DNA of 64,000 nt from Clitopilus passeckerianus (GCA_944990035.1 CALYLX010000116.1:248001-312000), one strand, 5' to 3'. Counted from the stretch's first letter, positions 1 to 11,667 are shown. Program-made: numbers and translations. Notes: generated by a model from the sequence alone, not told the origin.

Positions 1-1185
1 TGCATCGGGTGTCGGGTTGCATTTATCTATGAATGTCTCGATAGAGCAACTGGAACGGGATACCAGCGTTAAGATCTTGTGGATGGGAGGGGAAGTTGGG
101 GAGTGCAATGACAATGAAGAGAGCATGGGGAGGTATAGGCGGTCCAGGAATGTCTCGTTGCTGGTATTAACGCAAAGCTGCATATTTTTCAGGTAGGGTA
201 AGTTGATTGCAGACAGCAACTGAGGTACCGTGGGTGATAGCGCAGCTACGAGGTCTTGCAACTTTCCACAGTTGGAAAGAGTAAAAAGGAAGGCGTCGGG
301 AGCCACGGGCTCGTCGATTTGAAGATACGTCAACTTTGAACATGCCGCTGAAGAGGGTAGCCACTCGAAATGGGTGACAGCAATTGCTAAATTTTGCAAA
401 GACGGAGAGTGATCGATGATGTCGATGACTGTGCCTGCTGGGGTATCGGTCGATTCTGGCGAATTACCTCCAACCGCTTGGCTACCAAGAGCGAGGGACT
501 TCAGAAGGGGAAAGGTCGTCCCTGGGATCTTGAAGAGTTTCCTGAGCTCTCCTTGACCGCACCTCCACTGCAAGTCGTACAGCTGTTGCGAATACGGAAG
601 GATAAGCGCCGACACAGCGTCGATTTCTGGAAGGTTAAACCTAAGATTGACCGAAGGGTGTACCTCTGTCATCAACTCTATGGCCACAGGTCCTGTCCGG
701 GGCAGTATGGAAGTTGCTTTGTCTACCAAAGCATTCCAGGAAACTGGAACGAGCTGAGGTGGGTAAGATGAGGTAATGGGTGGCCAGACGATTCTAATAC
801 GAGACCAAAGAAGGTGTTGGTCTAGGGCTATCTGCCTCCAATGTGAGCAGATTTCACGGAGTTTGCGCAGCTTACAATAATCCCAGAACATGACATCGAT
901 ATAGTCTTCAGCAAACTCCATGAAAGCCCGAGCAATCAACTCGGCGGGGAGCTGCTTATGAGGGGCAATTGCAATCGCGAGTTGGCCTTGCAATTCCAAA
1001 AGGTCAGACTTCACTTGCTCAGAATGAAGTGTGAGGTTGGTGCCCCGAAGCTGTTCCTGTATTTGAGCGATGGCAGCCTGCACACGGAGCTTCTCCTCTT
1101 TGGGGACAGATGTGGTGTTTGATCTTCCCGCTGTTTTTGCTACTTTGCGGAGAAAGCAGTCATTGAGGAGAGGAGTGGTTGACAT
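1..1185 (-). CDS. F-box-like/LRR protein, partial (runs off left edge)
   Basis: A single uninterrupted frame runs from an ATG at 1185 to the window edge (395 codons, no stop), so the 3' end is missing. The product starts MSTTPLLNDCFLRKVAKTAG. It has a short helical, probably coiled-coil segment (about residues 25-60, including AAIAQIQEQLRG). An F-box-like segment follows at about 75-130 (APHKQLPAELIARAF, then LREICSHWRQIALDQHLLWS). Leucine-rich repeats fill the rest. This is the architecture of the large Agaricomycete F-box-like families. By analogy it would recruit substrates to an SCF ubiquitin ligase, but no substrate can be named. It resembles the truncated relic at 6380-6913 and, more distantly, the genes at 13919 and 17179. 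No intron is visible. Confidence 0.8.
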   Translation of the reverse strand, partial: MSTTPLLNDCFLRKVAKTAGRSNTTSVPKEEKLRVQAAIAQIQEQLRGTNLTLHSEQVKSDLLELQGQLAIAIAPHKQLPAELIARAFMEFAEDYIDVMFWDYCKLRKLREICSHWRQIALDQHLLWSRIRIVWPPITSSYPPQLVPVSWNALVDKATSILPRTGPVAIELMTEVHPSVNLRFNLPEIDAVSALILPYSQQLYDLQWRCGQGELRKLFKIPGTTFPLLKSLALGSQAVGGNSPESTDTPAGTVIDIIDHSPSLQNLAIAVTHFEWLPSSAACSKLTYLQIDEPVAPDAFLFTLSNCGKLQDLVAALSPTVPQLLSAINLPYLKNMQLCVNTSNETFLDRLYLPMLSSLSLHSPTSPPIHKILTLVSRSSCSIETFIDKCNPTPDA

Positions 1186-2440
1186 TTGCTGTAGGAAAGG
1201 CAAGGGGAAAGGTTAGAATACCACTTCAAGGAGGAAGATGCTGATGACCATACGCACTCAATTGGAAACGGTAAAGCTGAGCTACACCCACTGTCAGACT
1301 ACGTAGAAAGCGGACGGAGGCTCTCGGATTGCGAGCCCAGCATTTAAGAGCCTTGAAGAAGGCTGCGTGGTCAGGGTCAGTCCAAATGATATTACGGGTT
1401 TTTACATAATGGCGCATAGAATGGTGTTACGGGTTGGATGCCCAGCTGTACTTACCTACTAGAAATTGCAACATATTGGGCGGCGAGACTTGCGACTTGG
1501 TGGTTTCTGGAGTGCAGGGGTTGTCAATAAACAGCAACTTTGAACGACATTGATTGAACTTGGGCCGTACTCCGGTGGCAGATGAGATCATGAGAATGCC
1601 GGCTGCCGAGGAAACCGGTCTTAACCCCGTTTCCCGCCGAATTCGGTTCAGCCTCGGTCGACATAAGACTTTGAAGACCCTTTATCAAAGGCTTCTGCTT
1701 GTCGACTGCGACTCACAATAATGCGATATCAGTCCCGAGGGTTCAGAAAACTCTCCTTACGAAGGAACAGGAACGGGAGAGAGTGGCAGCGCTCGGCAGG
1801 ATGTGGCTCCTTGAGATCAAATCGGTCGGCTTTGACCTCGGTGTTACCGAACAGGAAAGGGTCCCTGAAAGTTTGACGATAATCGGATGGGGGAATCACT
1901 TATACGCCTTTTGGCCACATCTTGAAGCAACAGCTTCAATTCAAGCTTTTGTGAATACCCATTTAATGGACCGGCCGCTATTCTTAAGAACGACGAAGAA
2001 CTGCTTACACGGTCTCTCCCGACTATAAAAATTCGACAATTTCTGTCAAAGCCATGACACCGTCAATAGTCGAAGTCTCCGCCTACCAACGGGAGATGTC
2101 TTTTGACAGTTAAGGTCAACTATGCAATGCACATACCAAGCTTTACATAGTTTACAGCAAATTTTCGACCGTCTGCCGCATGGCCAGAAGCAAAGAAATC
2201 AGAAGTGGAGGCTTTTTGCAAGGCTTTTTGAACCCCTTATGATTTTTCTGCCCGCTATCACGACGCACGTGGCTAAGAAACAGTCAATCCGCCATGCATA
2301 AGCCACACGAAAGGTTCTCCAGGAACGGGGAGACCCCAGTGTAATAGGAAGCTGACAGGTCACCCAATTTCGGTGACCGCGCCTGTGCCGATGAAGCTAT
2401 AATGTGCGTTCGTCCAAGTTGCGGAAATGCCAACTTACGT
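1186..2440. other. Intergenic region, no identifiable gene
   Basis: This stretch lies between the divergent F-box-like gene and the P450 fragment. One plus-strand frame of about 110 codons (1699-2028) is open but lacks an ATG start and resembles nothing I know. The N-terminal half that the neighbouring P450 fragment lacks is not here: I see no proline-rich hinge and no helix-C WK..R motif in any frame. Confidence 0.5.
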
Positions 2441-2444
2441 CGAA

Positions 2445-3549
2445 CCTCATCGGACTCGTTAGGCCATTTGGGTTCACCATGGTAGCTGCAGGCGCAGATA
2501 CGGCGACTACGTTCTTGCAGAACTTTGTTCTCTTCCTAACAGCCTATCCGGACATTCAGCGCAAGGCGCAGGAAGAAATGAACAAGGTTGTTGGTAATGA
2601 CCGAATCCCCGACCTTAACGACTTCGAAGATCTCCCATACCTTCAAGCTATGATCAACGAGGTATGTATAGCCTCACTTATCAAGATTCATCGTACTCAT
2701 TGTGAGATGCTACCATAGACTCACCGACTTCGCCCCGTTGCACCCCTCTCCGTTCCACATGCTGCGTCTGAAGACATCGCATATCGTAACTATATCATAC
2801 CGAAAGGCGCCATCATCTTCCAACATACCTGTAAGTTGATTCTGGGCGCTGTACCTGACAAACTTATTGACCGATCATTCTTCTAGGGGGATATTGCACG
2901 ACCCGGCTGTTTTCGAGAATCCTCATGACTATAATCCCGAACGATCCCTCAAGAATCCGGACCTTAAAAAGTACACTGACTACGTATTTGGCGGCGGTAG
3001 AGTGAGGATGTGTCGATTATTTCTTGAGTAACCGTCCTAATACTGTCTCAATCTCAAACAGCGATACTGCGTAGGAGTTCATCTGGCTCAAAATGCTCTG
3101 GTATGTTCCCCAGAATTCGTGCATTGCTGTAAGGTAGCTAGAGTGCGAGTGCTAACCACTACACCAAAAGGTCATAACTGTTAAGCTTAGCTTAACAGCG
3201 TACTCGCACTATATCTGTACAATAGGCAGATTGTAGTAATCCCAGGATTACAATTGCCATTTGCCTTCTCCAAGGCTCTAGATCAAGCCGGAAATCCTAT
3301 TGAACTTGATTTGAACAGGTACACCAAACAGGTGACTTCTTCGACCTCTGCACATATTTGTGGTGGCTAAAGGCTCTGTAGGGTGTTGTCACGGAAGATT
3401 TTCGTGCGGCCATCAAACCAAGGTCCGCAGATCATGAACGCGTCATTCGCGAGGCCATGAGAGACACTGTTGAGGCGTTCCGCCCCTTCGAGTATGATCT
3501 CAGTGCGGACGACAAGTTATATGCTAATAATATGAGGCGTGAAGCATGA
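2445..3549 (+). pseudogene. Cytochrome P450, 5'-truncated copy (C-terminal half only)
   Basis: Homology to the intact P450 downstream begins abruptly at the helix-I exon (LVRPFGFTMVAAGADTATTF, from about 2445). It continues through the K-helix ETHR motif (split by an intron), the PERF-like NPERS, and the haem loop FGGGRRYCVGVHLAQ to a stop at 3547-3549. Every exon is still in frame with good GT/AG sites, and no stop interrupts it. However, the first half of a P450 (membrane anchor, helices A-H) is absent upstream, so it cannot make a working enzyme. The last-but-one intron is about 136 nt instead of about 50 because it holds a foldback insertion (see 3142-3210). It is a partial tandem duplicate of the gene at 3943-6095. 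Confidence 0.8.
3142..3210. repeat. Nested inverted repeat with tRNA-like half inside a P450 intron
   Basis: An outer arm at 3142-3153 pairs imperfectly with 3197-3210. An inner arm at 3178-3187 pairs perfectly with 3189-3198 (10 bp, 1-nt centre). Read on the minus strand, 3142-3170 gives CTTTTGGTGTAGTGGTTAGC and onward, which looks like the 5' half and internal A box of a tRNA. No T-arm/B-box (GGTTCGA) follows, so it is not a complete tRNA gene. The insertion accounts for the extra length of this intron. Confidence 0.6.
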
Positions 3550-3942
3550 TATATGATATGGGTTCCTATCGATTAGTTCACCCATCGTCAAGAAAGTCCT
3601 CATTCTTGAATCTTAGCAATTCTGGTTCATGTCGGAGATTTTTCCGTTCTTTCCTACGCCGCAGGGCTATAGACGCATTTTCTTGACAATCGACGGGTTG
3701 TGCCAACGATTCCTATTTCCAAAAAATTTCGGTTCAGCCATCTTTCATTTGCGCTTAAGTGCGCATGTGACAACAACACCCACACACACTTGCAAGCCTT
3801 GGTTCGTACCTTCATTAAAGAGCCATGTCATTCAGGGTCCAACCTCCCCCTTACGAGATGGTTGTCAACAATGATATAAGTAAAGGTCGATCGCTCTGTG
3901 AGCCTGCTGTGGCCTTGATCACGCCCTCCTTTCGACCTTGAT
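3550..3942. other. Intergenic region / 5' flank of the intact P450
   Basis: Nothing coding is recognised in these 393 bp. They separate the P450 fragment from the intact P450 and must contain its promoter. No clear TATA box is seen. Confidence 0.4.
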
Positions 3943-6095
3943 ATGCTTGAGTCCGTGATATCCATCCTTTCTTCCTCAGAGTTTCAACTAGCTGGGACAG
4001 CTGGCGCGTTGATTTGGGCCGCGCTGTATTTGGTTAGGTATGGTCAGAGAGGACCTCTCCTGCCCCCTGGTCCGCCCACCAGACCAATCGTCGGTAACTT
4101 GTTGATGTTACCCAAAGCGAGTCCTCATCTTCGGTGGGTGTGCTAGTGGCTACCTTTCATGCTTTTGTACTAATTGCGCCTTATCAGCTTCACGGAATGG
4201 GCACTCGAATATGGGGGCATCTATAGTCTCAAGCTTGCAGGCCAGACTTACGTGATTTTGACCTCCTTCGAAGCGATCCAGAATATAATGGACAAGCAAT
4301 CTGCAGTTTCATCGGACAGACCCCCTATCCGCATCAGGGACTATGTCGAAGGGCAGAATAATAACTTAGGACTGTGAGTTTTGTCGCCTCTATAACCATA
4401 TCCATGTTTTGAACTTGTTACAGAAGCAGATACTGTATGTGTATCCTCTTTGGTTTGAATAACCCCTGACACATTACGGAATCCAGCGCCCAGATGGAAA
4501 TCTCTCCGACGTGCAGCACAGCAAGTCGTCTCGCAGCAAGCATGTCAACACCACCTTTCTATTCAGCAAGCGGAGGGTGTTCAGCTCATTTATGATCTAT
4601 TCAAGGAGCCGGAGGTGCGACATTGCTTGGCTCCCGATCCCTAGAGTTACAGCTCAGCGTTGTCATGTAGCGTCTTCACGAGCACCTCCGCCGAGTCACG
4701 ACCTCCACGATCATGGCGGTGATGTTCGGGGCGAGGTCTCCCAATTCGACGACTCCAATGTTTGTCAAATTCTGGGACATGCTGGAGAAAACTACCTACA
4801 TAGACGCTCCCACATCTCACCCGCCTATTGATATATTTCCTATCCTGGAGTATATTCCAGAGCGGTGGGCTACATGGAAGACCAAATGCAGGGAACTAAA
4901 AGTGCTGCAAAAGAAGGTACTTGGGGAGATGCTCGATATGGTAAAGGACCGTCTAGACAAGGGAATAGGTAATGAATGTTTCATGGAGGAGGTTTATAAA
5001 CGGGCAGAAGAGTGGGGGCTGGACGAGGCTGCTGTCTTGTAAGTTTCCTTCTATCATTTCTATGGACGGCAAGATTCATTAGACTGGTTAGGCCATTCGG
5101 CTTCATTATGATGACAGCAGGTGCAGACACTGGTTCCATATTCTTGCAAAACTTCATCCTCTTCCTTACCGCTTTCCCCGACGTACAACGTCAACTACAA
5201 GATGAAATGGATAGAGTCGTCGGGGGTGAGCGAATGCCCGAGCTCGGAGACTTCGAACACCTCCCTTATCTCCAGGCAGTCATTAACGAGGTACATGTGT
5301 CAATGTCGCCTAGTTATTGGATAAAAGTGCTCATTTTTAAAAGACCCATCGACTCCGTCCGGTTGCACCTTTGGCTGTGCCTCATGCAGCTTCAGAAGAC
5401 ATTCGGTACCGCGACTACATTCTCCCCAAGGGTACTATTATCTTCCAGAATGTTTGTAAGTCAGGAACTATCTCTGTAAACTGCGTACAGTACTCACACT
5501 ACTTTAAGGGGGTTTGTTTCACGACTCGAGCATCTTCAAGGACCCCGATACCTTTGATCCCGAGCGGTTCATCAAAGATCCCAGCCTTGCAAAATACATC
5601 GATTACGTCTGGGGTAGCGGGAGGGTGAGTGTTGTTGACAAGTAACACACCTCAAATTGCAACTAATTCTTGAATTAGCGCCATTGCGTCGGGATCCACC
5701 TCGCTCAAAATTCATTGGTCAGTGTTTGAATCTTCGTCCGCCTTTTCGCCAACCAATGTCTTTGCAGAGAATCAATACGATGAATCTGGTCTGGTCCTTC
5801 ACCATCTCCGAAGCATTGGACGAAGCTGGTAACAAGATTCCTATCAGCCTGGACAACCATACCAAAGAGGTGAATCCCGTCTGCTCTGCCGAACGCATAG
5901 AACTAAATGTCTCTTTACAAGGGCTTGGTCCAACGACCTGAAAATTTCCGCGTGTCGATCAAACCAAGGACCGCTCATCACGAGCATATCTTCCGTCAGG
6001 CAATGAAAGGCTCAGCTGAGGCGGTCCGGGCCTTTGAATATGACCTGGAGCCAGAGGATAGGCTCTTTGCTGAGAACCTAAGGGCGGGGGCGTAG
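3943..6095 (+). CDS. Cytochrome P450 monooxygenase, multi-exon, intact
   Basis: This is a haem-thiolate monooxygenase of the fungal microsomal type, needing NADPH-P450 reductase. The spliced product of roughly 540 residues has an N-terminal membrane anchor (about residues 10-32) and a proline hinge (LLPPGPPTRPIVGN). Helix C follows as RYSPRWKSLRRA. Helix I is TAGADTGS, the K-helix ExxR is E-THR with the intron after the Glu codon, and PERF is FDPERF. The haem loop is YVWGSGRRHCVGIHLAQ, with Trp where Phe is usual before GxGRxxCxG; the Cys ligand is present. I place introns at about 4137-4188, 4372-4423, 4435-4486, 4615-4671, 5040-5081, 5291-5341, 5456-5509, 5624-5678, 5718-5767 and 5870-5922. 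The exon at 4424-4434 is only 11 nt but restores RYSPRWK. Substrate unknown; I do not assign a CYP family. Confidence 0.88.
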
Positions 6096-6379
6096 TGGTT
6101 GTACAGAAATGGGTCATTCGGATGTGGTTTCTTCAACCATCCATCCATAATCGCAAATGGGACCAACAGGATATCGTATCCTTACTGCATTCCACATGCC
6201 ATTAATCAGCATATTTTCTGTATCAAATCCGACGCTTTGAGAGGTCCCAGTTTGAAGTATTTCCCCAAGCCATGATGCGTCGATTCTAGATCACAAACTG
6301 GATTCAAGAGCATCCCACAAGAAGGGTTGAAATTCCTGAAAGTCAAATGGTGCCAGATGAGATGGTCTGAAAAATGTCT
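6096..6379. other. Intergenic region
   Basis: This 284-bp stretch lies between convergent reading frames. No gene or repeat is recognised. Confidence 0.4.
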
Positions 6380-6913
6380 TCAGCGTCTTTCCCAAGACTC
6401 TTTCCGGGGGTAGGCCAGTATAGCTTGTCTTATATCGCTATATGCGCCTGAAAGGTCGACGGTCATGAGCAAGAGCTGGCAAAACAAAGTGAATGCGAGT
6501 CGATCAGAAAGAATGGCCTCCAGTGGGCAGTGGGAGTAGACTTCTGGAACTACACAGGGATCGCATTTTCCCCAGTCTTCAATACGATGGGAGCCCTCCT
6601 CAAGTTCAGAGAAAACGCACACCAAATCCGAATCGTCAACTCCTCTCAATTTTTCCTGCAACTTTGCTATTCCGACCTCAATAAGAGGTTCCTCTCTCTT
6701 CGATGCAGCGGCTGTGTTTGATATGTCCCTTGCATGCCCCACACCAGTACGGGTAATTTTGCGGAGAGGTTGCTTCGTTCGTAATCGCTGCCACGGGCCA
6801 CAGACTCCCTGATTAGACCCGTTAAGACTTATTGCTCTCTTCCGCGTACATGTCGTTCTGGCAGACCGCCCAAGAATCTGTTTAGTGACTTGTTGACACA
6901 TTGAAAGAGTCAT
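6380..6913 (-). pseudogene. Truncated F-box-like relic
   Basis: An open minus-strand frame of 177 codons aligns by eye with the start of the F-box-like gene at 1-1185. The relic's LRKITRTG...KREEPLIEVGIAKLQEKLRG matches LRKVAKTAG...PKEEKLRVQAAIAQIQEQLRG. A weaker match, CPLEAILSDRLAFTLF, corresponds to the F-box segment LPAELIARAFMEF. It ends there, so the LRR body is missing, and the N-terminal 40 residues do not match. I read it as a truncated paralogue or relic. A small expressed protein cannot be excluded because the frame is open. Confidence 0.5.
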
Positions 6914-6991
6914 GGAAAGAGTGAACTTGTGAATTTGGCTGGCAGCCAGCGGTTTTACGTAATCGGCTATTTGTTAGCCTCTTCGCCCACG

Positions 6992-9900
6992 ATGAGCTCA
7001 AGTAAACGGCTGAAACGCAAATTAGAGGATATGGGGGTGGATTTGTCGGGTGGCAAAGCCAATGAGAACTTCTGTCTGGTGGGCATTGCCAGCTCTGGAA
7101 CCGGTATTCGCATGCTGATCCTCGCGGTTGAACAAACTAGATTGGAACGCCTCTACCACCACTAGAGAAGTCGAAGAAAGATGCCGGTGAATTCGTGCCA
7201 TTGTGGAAGCAAGAAGTGATTATTTGTAACCTCTATGACCTACTTGGCCTCGCTAACATTGATTTCAAGGTTCGGGACGAGAAAGGGAGAAGGCGGTTAC
7301 ATGGTGCTTTCACTGGGGGCTTCTCTGCTGGTTACTTCAACTCGGTCGGCTCAAAAGAGGGTTGGTAATATACTGGGAGAGATTGTCACCCTACTGAAAT
7401 ATTTGTTGTATAGGATGGACCCCTTCAACCTTCGTGTCCTCCCGTTCAGACAGAGCGAAGCAGAAGGCTGCACGACCTGAAGACTTCATGGACGAAGAGG
7501 ACTTGCAAGACATCAAAGACAGCCGGACAATCGTTGACACAGCTGACGAGATGGATTTGACTGGTGGAGCACAACCTTCTGTCGAGGAGAATGAGACGGC
7601 GTACGCCATTCTCGCCTCTGTGCCCCTATGATTGTAACTGACAATGCTCTTCTTGCATAGCTCTCTTGCGGCGACTCTAGAGGCCTCTATGCTTCCATCT
7701 CCAAACGACTCGGCTGGTGCCCGGATATTGAAGAAGATGGGCTGGAGACTTGGTCAAGGCATAGGTCCTCGAATGTCATACAAACAACGGAAGATGCAGG
7801 ACTTTGAACTTGGCGTACCAGGTTCTGAAAAGGACGAAGAAGATCCTGAAGCTCAGAAGCACTCTTTTCCTCGACGGGACACGAAGGTCATGCTCTTTGA
7901 TAGGAAAGATAATGCGTGGGGATTGGGTTATAGCCCTGGAATGGGCCTCAACGAAAGTGTCGGCTTGGGTGTATCGGGGAAGAAATCTGGACCCAAGGGA
8001 CCCAGCATATCTGGTAATTAGTTCGTTGTCCTCGTAGATTTACTACTGACATTATTTGAATAGCTGGGTTTGGGCTTGGAGCACTTAATGATGCTGACGA
8101 GGACGACGTGGACGTGTACGATCCAATAACTGGCCAGACTGGTCACCGACGACGAGAAGCGTATGATGTTACTCATGATGATGATGACAACGGCACCTTT
8201 GGTATCAAGAGAGGTGGCAGGAATGCAGTATGTGTATCACGATGTCCACACTACAGTATCGTTAACAACTCGAAGAGACAGATGCCTCCATCGACGACTA
8301 ACCCTTTAGTTCCCCAATTCTTCAGAGACGGTCAGCCGGTCCTGAAAGGGTTCACACTCTCCAATAAACCCGTCATGGAGGATAGATGGTCCGTTGGTTA
8401 TTTCTCCCGTGGTTAATCAACTGATTTACGTTTTTCAGGTTCCCATTACCAGAGGTCCCCAAGGGATGGTTGCCTAACCCAAAGAGAGTCTGGGAACAGA
8501 AAGCCGGTTTGGCTCCAGGTGGCAACAAGGAGAATATTCCTCAGACCGGACAAGGCGCAAAAACAACCTGGGATGCAAAAATGTCTGCAGATGAGGTATG
8601 GAACCATTTTATTCGTCTTCTCCACTCGCTCATGGTTTATTTTAGAGAGGTCAATTACTAGGGGAGACACCCCTACCGGCTGCCCCTCGATCAATATTCG
8701 AGTTCATGTCAAAGAAAGACCGAGAAAGGCTGGAAAATATCAAGGCCAATCTTTCCGCTGGCCAACCGAAAGCACCACCTACGGCACACGTAGACGAGGA
8801 GTCATCCGTATTCCCCGATCCTTTGCCATGGTCAATGCCTCGGACCGAACCCCACGTCGCCCAGGCTGCACTTCGTGGGTTCAAACCTTTCGCTGCAGAT
8901 CCTGCCAAGCAAGCTCGTTACGAGACTTATCTCGAATCGCAGTTGGGACCGGTAGACGGTGGTTCTTCCAAGCCGGAACTCAAGCCTATGGCCAACCAAA
9001 ATACGGACGAGTTCCGAAAGGAAGTGGAAGACTATGCCAAGGCCGCCCTCTTGTTCAAGCCTATGAGCGGTGCGATGGCCGGGAGATTTCAGAGCGCCGG
9101 TGTCGTCGAGATGAACAAGCCCCAAGAAGGTCTTTGGCACGGGCCAACGGAAGATGGAGAGGATTCATTGGATCCGAACAAAAAGGCGCCTGCACCGGCT
9201 GCAGAGAAGGTGGATCCGAAGGTGTATGCTGCGAAGATGGGGATGTATGGGCATCTCACCCGCGAGACCAAAGTATGGATTCCAGCGAAACTGTTGTGCA
9301 AGAGATTCAGCGTCAAGGACCCAGATGTCAGCGTAGCGGATGATACAAATGCTGGAGTGCCATCATCTTCCACCACTTCGTGGCAGAAAGGCCAGACCGA
9401 GTTTGATGCTGGTCTCGGAACGTCTGAAGAGGCTACCTCAGGGATTCCACATACAGAGTCAACATCTGGTGATGCCTCAGAGGCAAAGCGAGGAGGGCCG
9501 AAGGATCTCGCGAATGTTGGGCTGGGAGAAGATGAAGACCAAGGCAGGGACACCTTAACTTACGAACGGCCCTCTATGGACGTCTTCAAGGCCATTTTCG
9601 CCAGCGATGATGAAGATGACGAAGAAGACAATGAAGAAGAAAAGGAGGATATCGAAGCACCAATACCCATAGCGACAGCCACGGCGCCAATAGCTGGGCC
9701 ATCCAATGCAGCACCACCACTGCCTTTACAAAACGAAGTCGTGGATCTGGCGACCTTCAAGCCGACCTTCATACCTCGGGTTGGAAAGGAGAAGGAGAAG
9801 GATCACGAGAAGCTTGCGAAGAAGAAAAACAAGAAGAAAGAGAAGACCAAGGGTGTCCTCTCGTTTGAGATGGATGAGGACGGGGGTGGGCTGGAGCTAA

Positions 9901-10121
9901 AGCCTGAGCGGCCGAAGAAAAAGAAACGGAAAGAAAAGGATAAGCCCAAAGGATCCAACCCTGGGGATGAGGATGAGGATATGTGGGTAGAAAAACCTGT
10001 TGCGGACGCAGTCAAGGATCTTCCTGCTGTAGCTGTTCAAGGGGAGAACGACGCCACCATGGAGGTCGAGGTACCTGCTAATGGACCAAGAGGTAGAAAA
10101 CGAGCTATCGACTTCCTGTAG
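6992..10121 (+). CDS. GPATCH1: G-patch domain protein, GPATCH1 homologue
   Basis: This is a nuclear pre-mRNA splicing factor. In animals GPATCH1 works with the DEAH helicase DHX35 in the catalytic spliceosome. The ATG at 6992 gives [15 protein letters not shown]. After intron 1 the conserved N-terminal domain reads [20 protein letters not shown]. Then come [20 protein letters not shown] and [13 protein letters not shown] (DUF1604 region). The G-patch is [18 protein letters not shown] (about 7720-7780). Later conserved stretches are PEDRW-type [30 protein letters not shown], and [20 protein letters not shown]. The C-terminal third (last exon 8700-10121) is acidic/lysine-rich, ending in an [10 protein letters not shown] tail. 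Introns include about 7079-7140, 7220-7270, 7364-7411, one after 7600, one near 8022-8064, 8229-8280, 8389-8440 and 8596-8645. Confidence 0.92.
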
Positions 10122-11667
10122 GTCGCGGACGGCGGATAGTAGTATTCAGAGGACGGGATGTTAGCGCGAATGTGATGATTGGTTGTGCTATACAGTATGT
10201 CAAGTATTTGGTCAAAGAAAGCAAACCATTTGATGGCCGCATTATTTCATTACACCAATCTAATTTGCCGAATCTGTAAGGTTTCAAGCCATTCGTCGAC
10301 TTTGGATTATGATCCGTGCGTACACTGACAATTGCTCATTCTGACGGGCGCTCTGGGCTCTGGAACTAACCATCCATGTCATTTGCAACTACTCTAGCTG
10401 AACCGGAAAAGGTAGCTCCGTTGTTACTCAATCTCTCTACGGTACGGAATGATCAGTGGAAGAGCCATCAAGACACCCTTTGCGCTTGGGCCCAGTAGCA
10501 CACGAACCCCATTGCCTGTCTGCCTCTATCAACAATCTTGACGGCAGCACGGATCCTTGAAACCCAAACGTCAACTTCATACACATGTTTGATTTGATAA
10601 AACCTTTCTTTGATCGCTGTGGCTGCTGTTGAAGCTAGGGTCCAAGCTGAGTGTGACGAACCTGAGCTGCCTATTGGTGTACCGATTGTGTACCGACCGA
10701 GAAAAGAGAGAGGTGTCAGTTAGATGGCCGGAAACGCTAAGAAGACGGCTGAGAAGACCACCCGTTGAGCGCTTGAAGAACTCAGATGCGTTCACGTTGT
10801 GTTACTAATTTGGGTAATGTCACGAACGCGAGATCACGTGAACATATGTCACCAGATATTTGTCACGTCCGAGTCCACCATATGTCGCAAACCTTGATAG
10901 CTTCCCCCCATTGGTGTCCGTTGCCTTCCCTGGAGCCACGCAATCCAACTCCCTTAAAACCAGCCTGAAGTCTCTAAATCTTGATGCACTGAAAGCCAAG
11001 AGTTTCTCGTGGCAGGATCTACCCGCCCTTGGATGCTCCATCCCCTGTCCAATTGAAACGTATCCCCCAGCCGGCCAAACTACATACGCCAAGAAGGCGC
11101 TCAGATTCGTGTCATACACTAGAAGTCGGAAGACATTTCTCGCCGAGTCCATGTCTCAACGTTTGCCGGCGGTGGCCCCAAAAGGTGTCGAATCCCCGGC
11201 CGAGTGATTCTCTCATCGCCAAATGAATTCAGGAGGCCCAATCGACGTCGAATTATTCAGCGATGCGTATCCTTCACACCTACTCCGCTGCGCAATAATT
11301 TATGTCATGGTACCTCTCTATTCCCGGCTCTACTATCAATTTTGAGTGAGTTCTACACGTAGCACACTCACTACACATTAAACAAACCCTGAACTTGTTG
11401 AGTTGCAGTAGGCCTTTCATACTTGTACCAGGATGAAGACTGTACTGCCTGTTGTACCATGACCGCGCCCCGACCGTCAAATTCGGGAGCCAACTCATAG
11501 CCATACCTAAACTCAGGGTTCAATGAAGATCGACGTCAATGCACACCACTGATAACAATCGTCATCGTCCAGAATCGCCCTGTCAACTGCGGAGCAAGTG
11601 AATGTCTCATGAACTCGAAACCTTCATAACTGCCTGTCATTGCCGATCCCTATCATTTCATCCTGAG
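10122..11667. other. Intergenic region, 5' flank of BBE oxidase 1
   Basis: No convincing gene is seen in this 1.5-kb stretch. Overlapping open frames on both strands at 10.8-11.2 kb have no ATG-linked conserved content. From about 11260 it resembles the flanks upstream of the oxidases at 26220 and, in reverse, 53837: an ACACCTACTC(C/T)GCTGCGCAAT segment and later a (G)TCTCATGA(A/G)C segment recur. This marks it as a duplicated promoter. Confidence 0.5.

Noticed and set aside
1699..2028. Plus-strand frame as the missing 5' part of the P450 fragment
   Set aside because: It has no ATG start and no P450 motifs, and does not splice in frame to 2445.
10820..11207. Overlapping open frames on both strands
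   Set aside because: They are about 110 codons each on opposite strands, with no conserved content and no splice context. The area is better explained as the duplicated oxidase promoter flank.
11190..11212. Sequence resembling a tRNA T-arm (GTCGAATCCCCGG)
   Set aside because: The upstream bases do not fold into the D and anticodon arms, and the T-stem does not pair properly.
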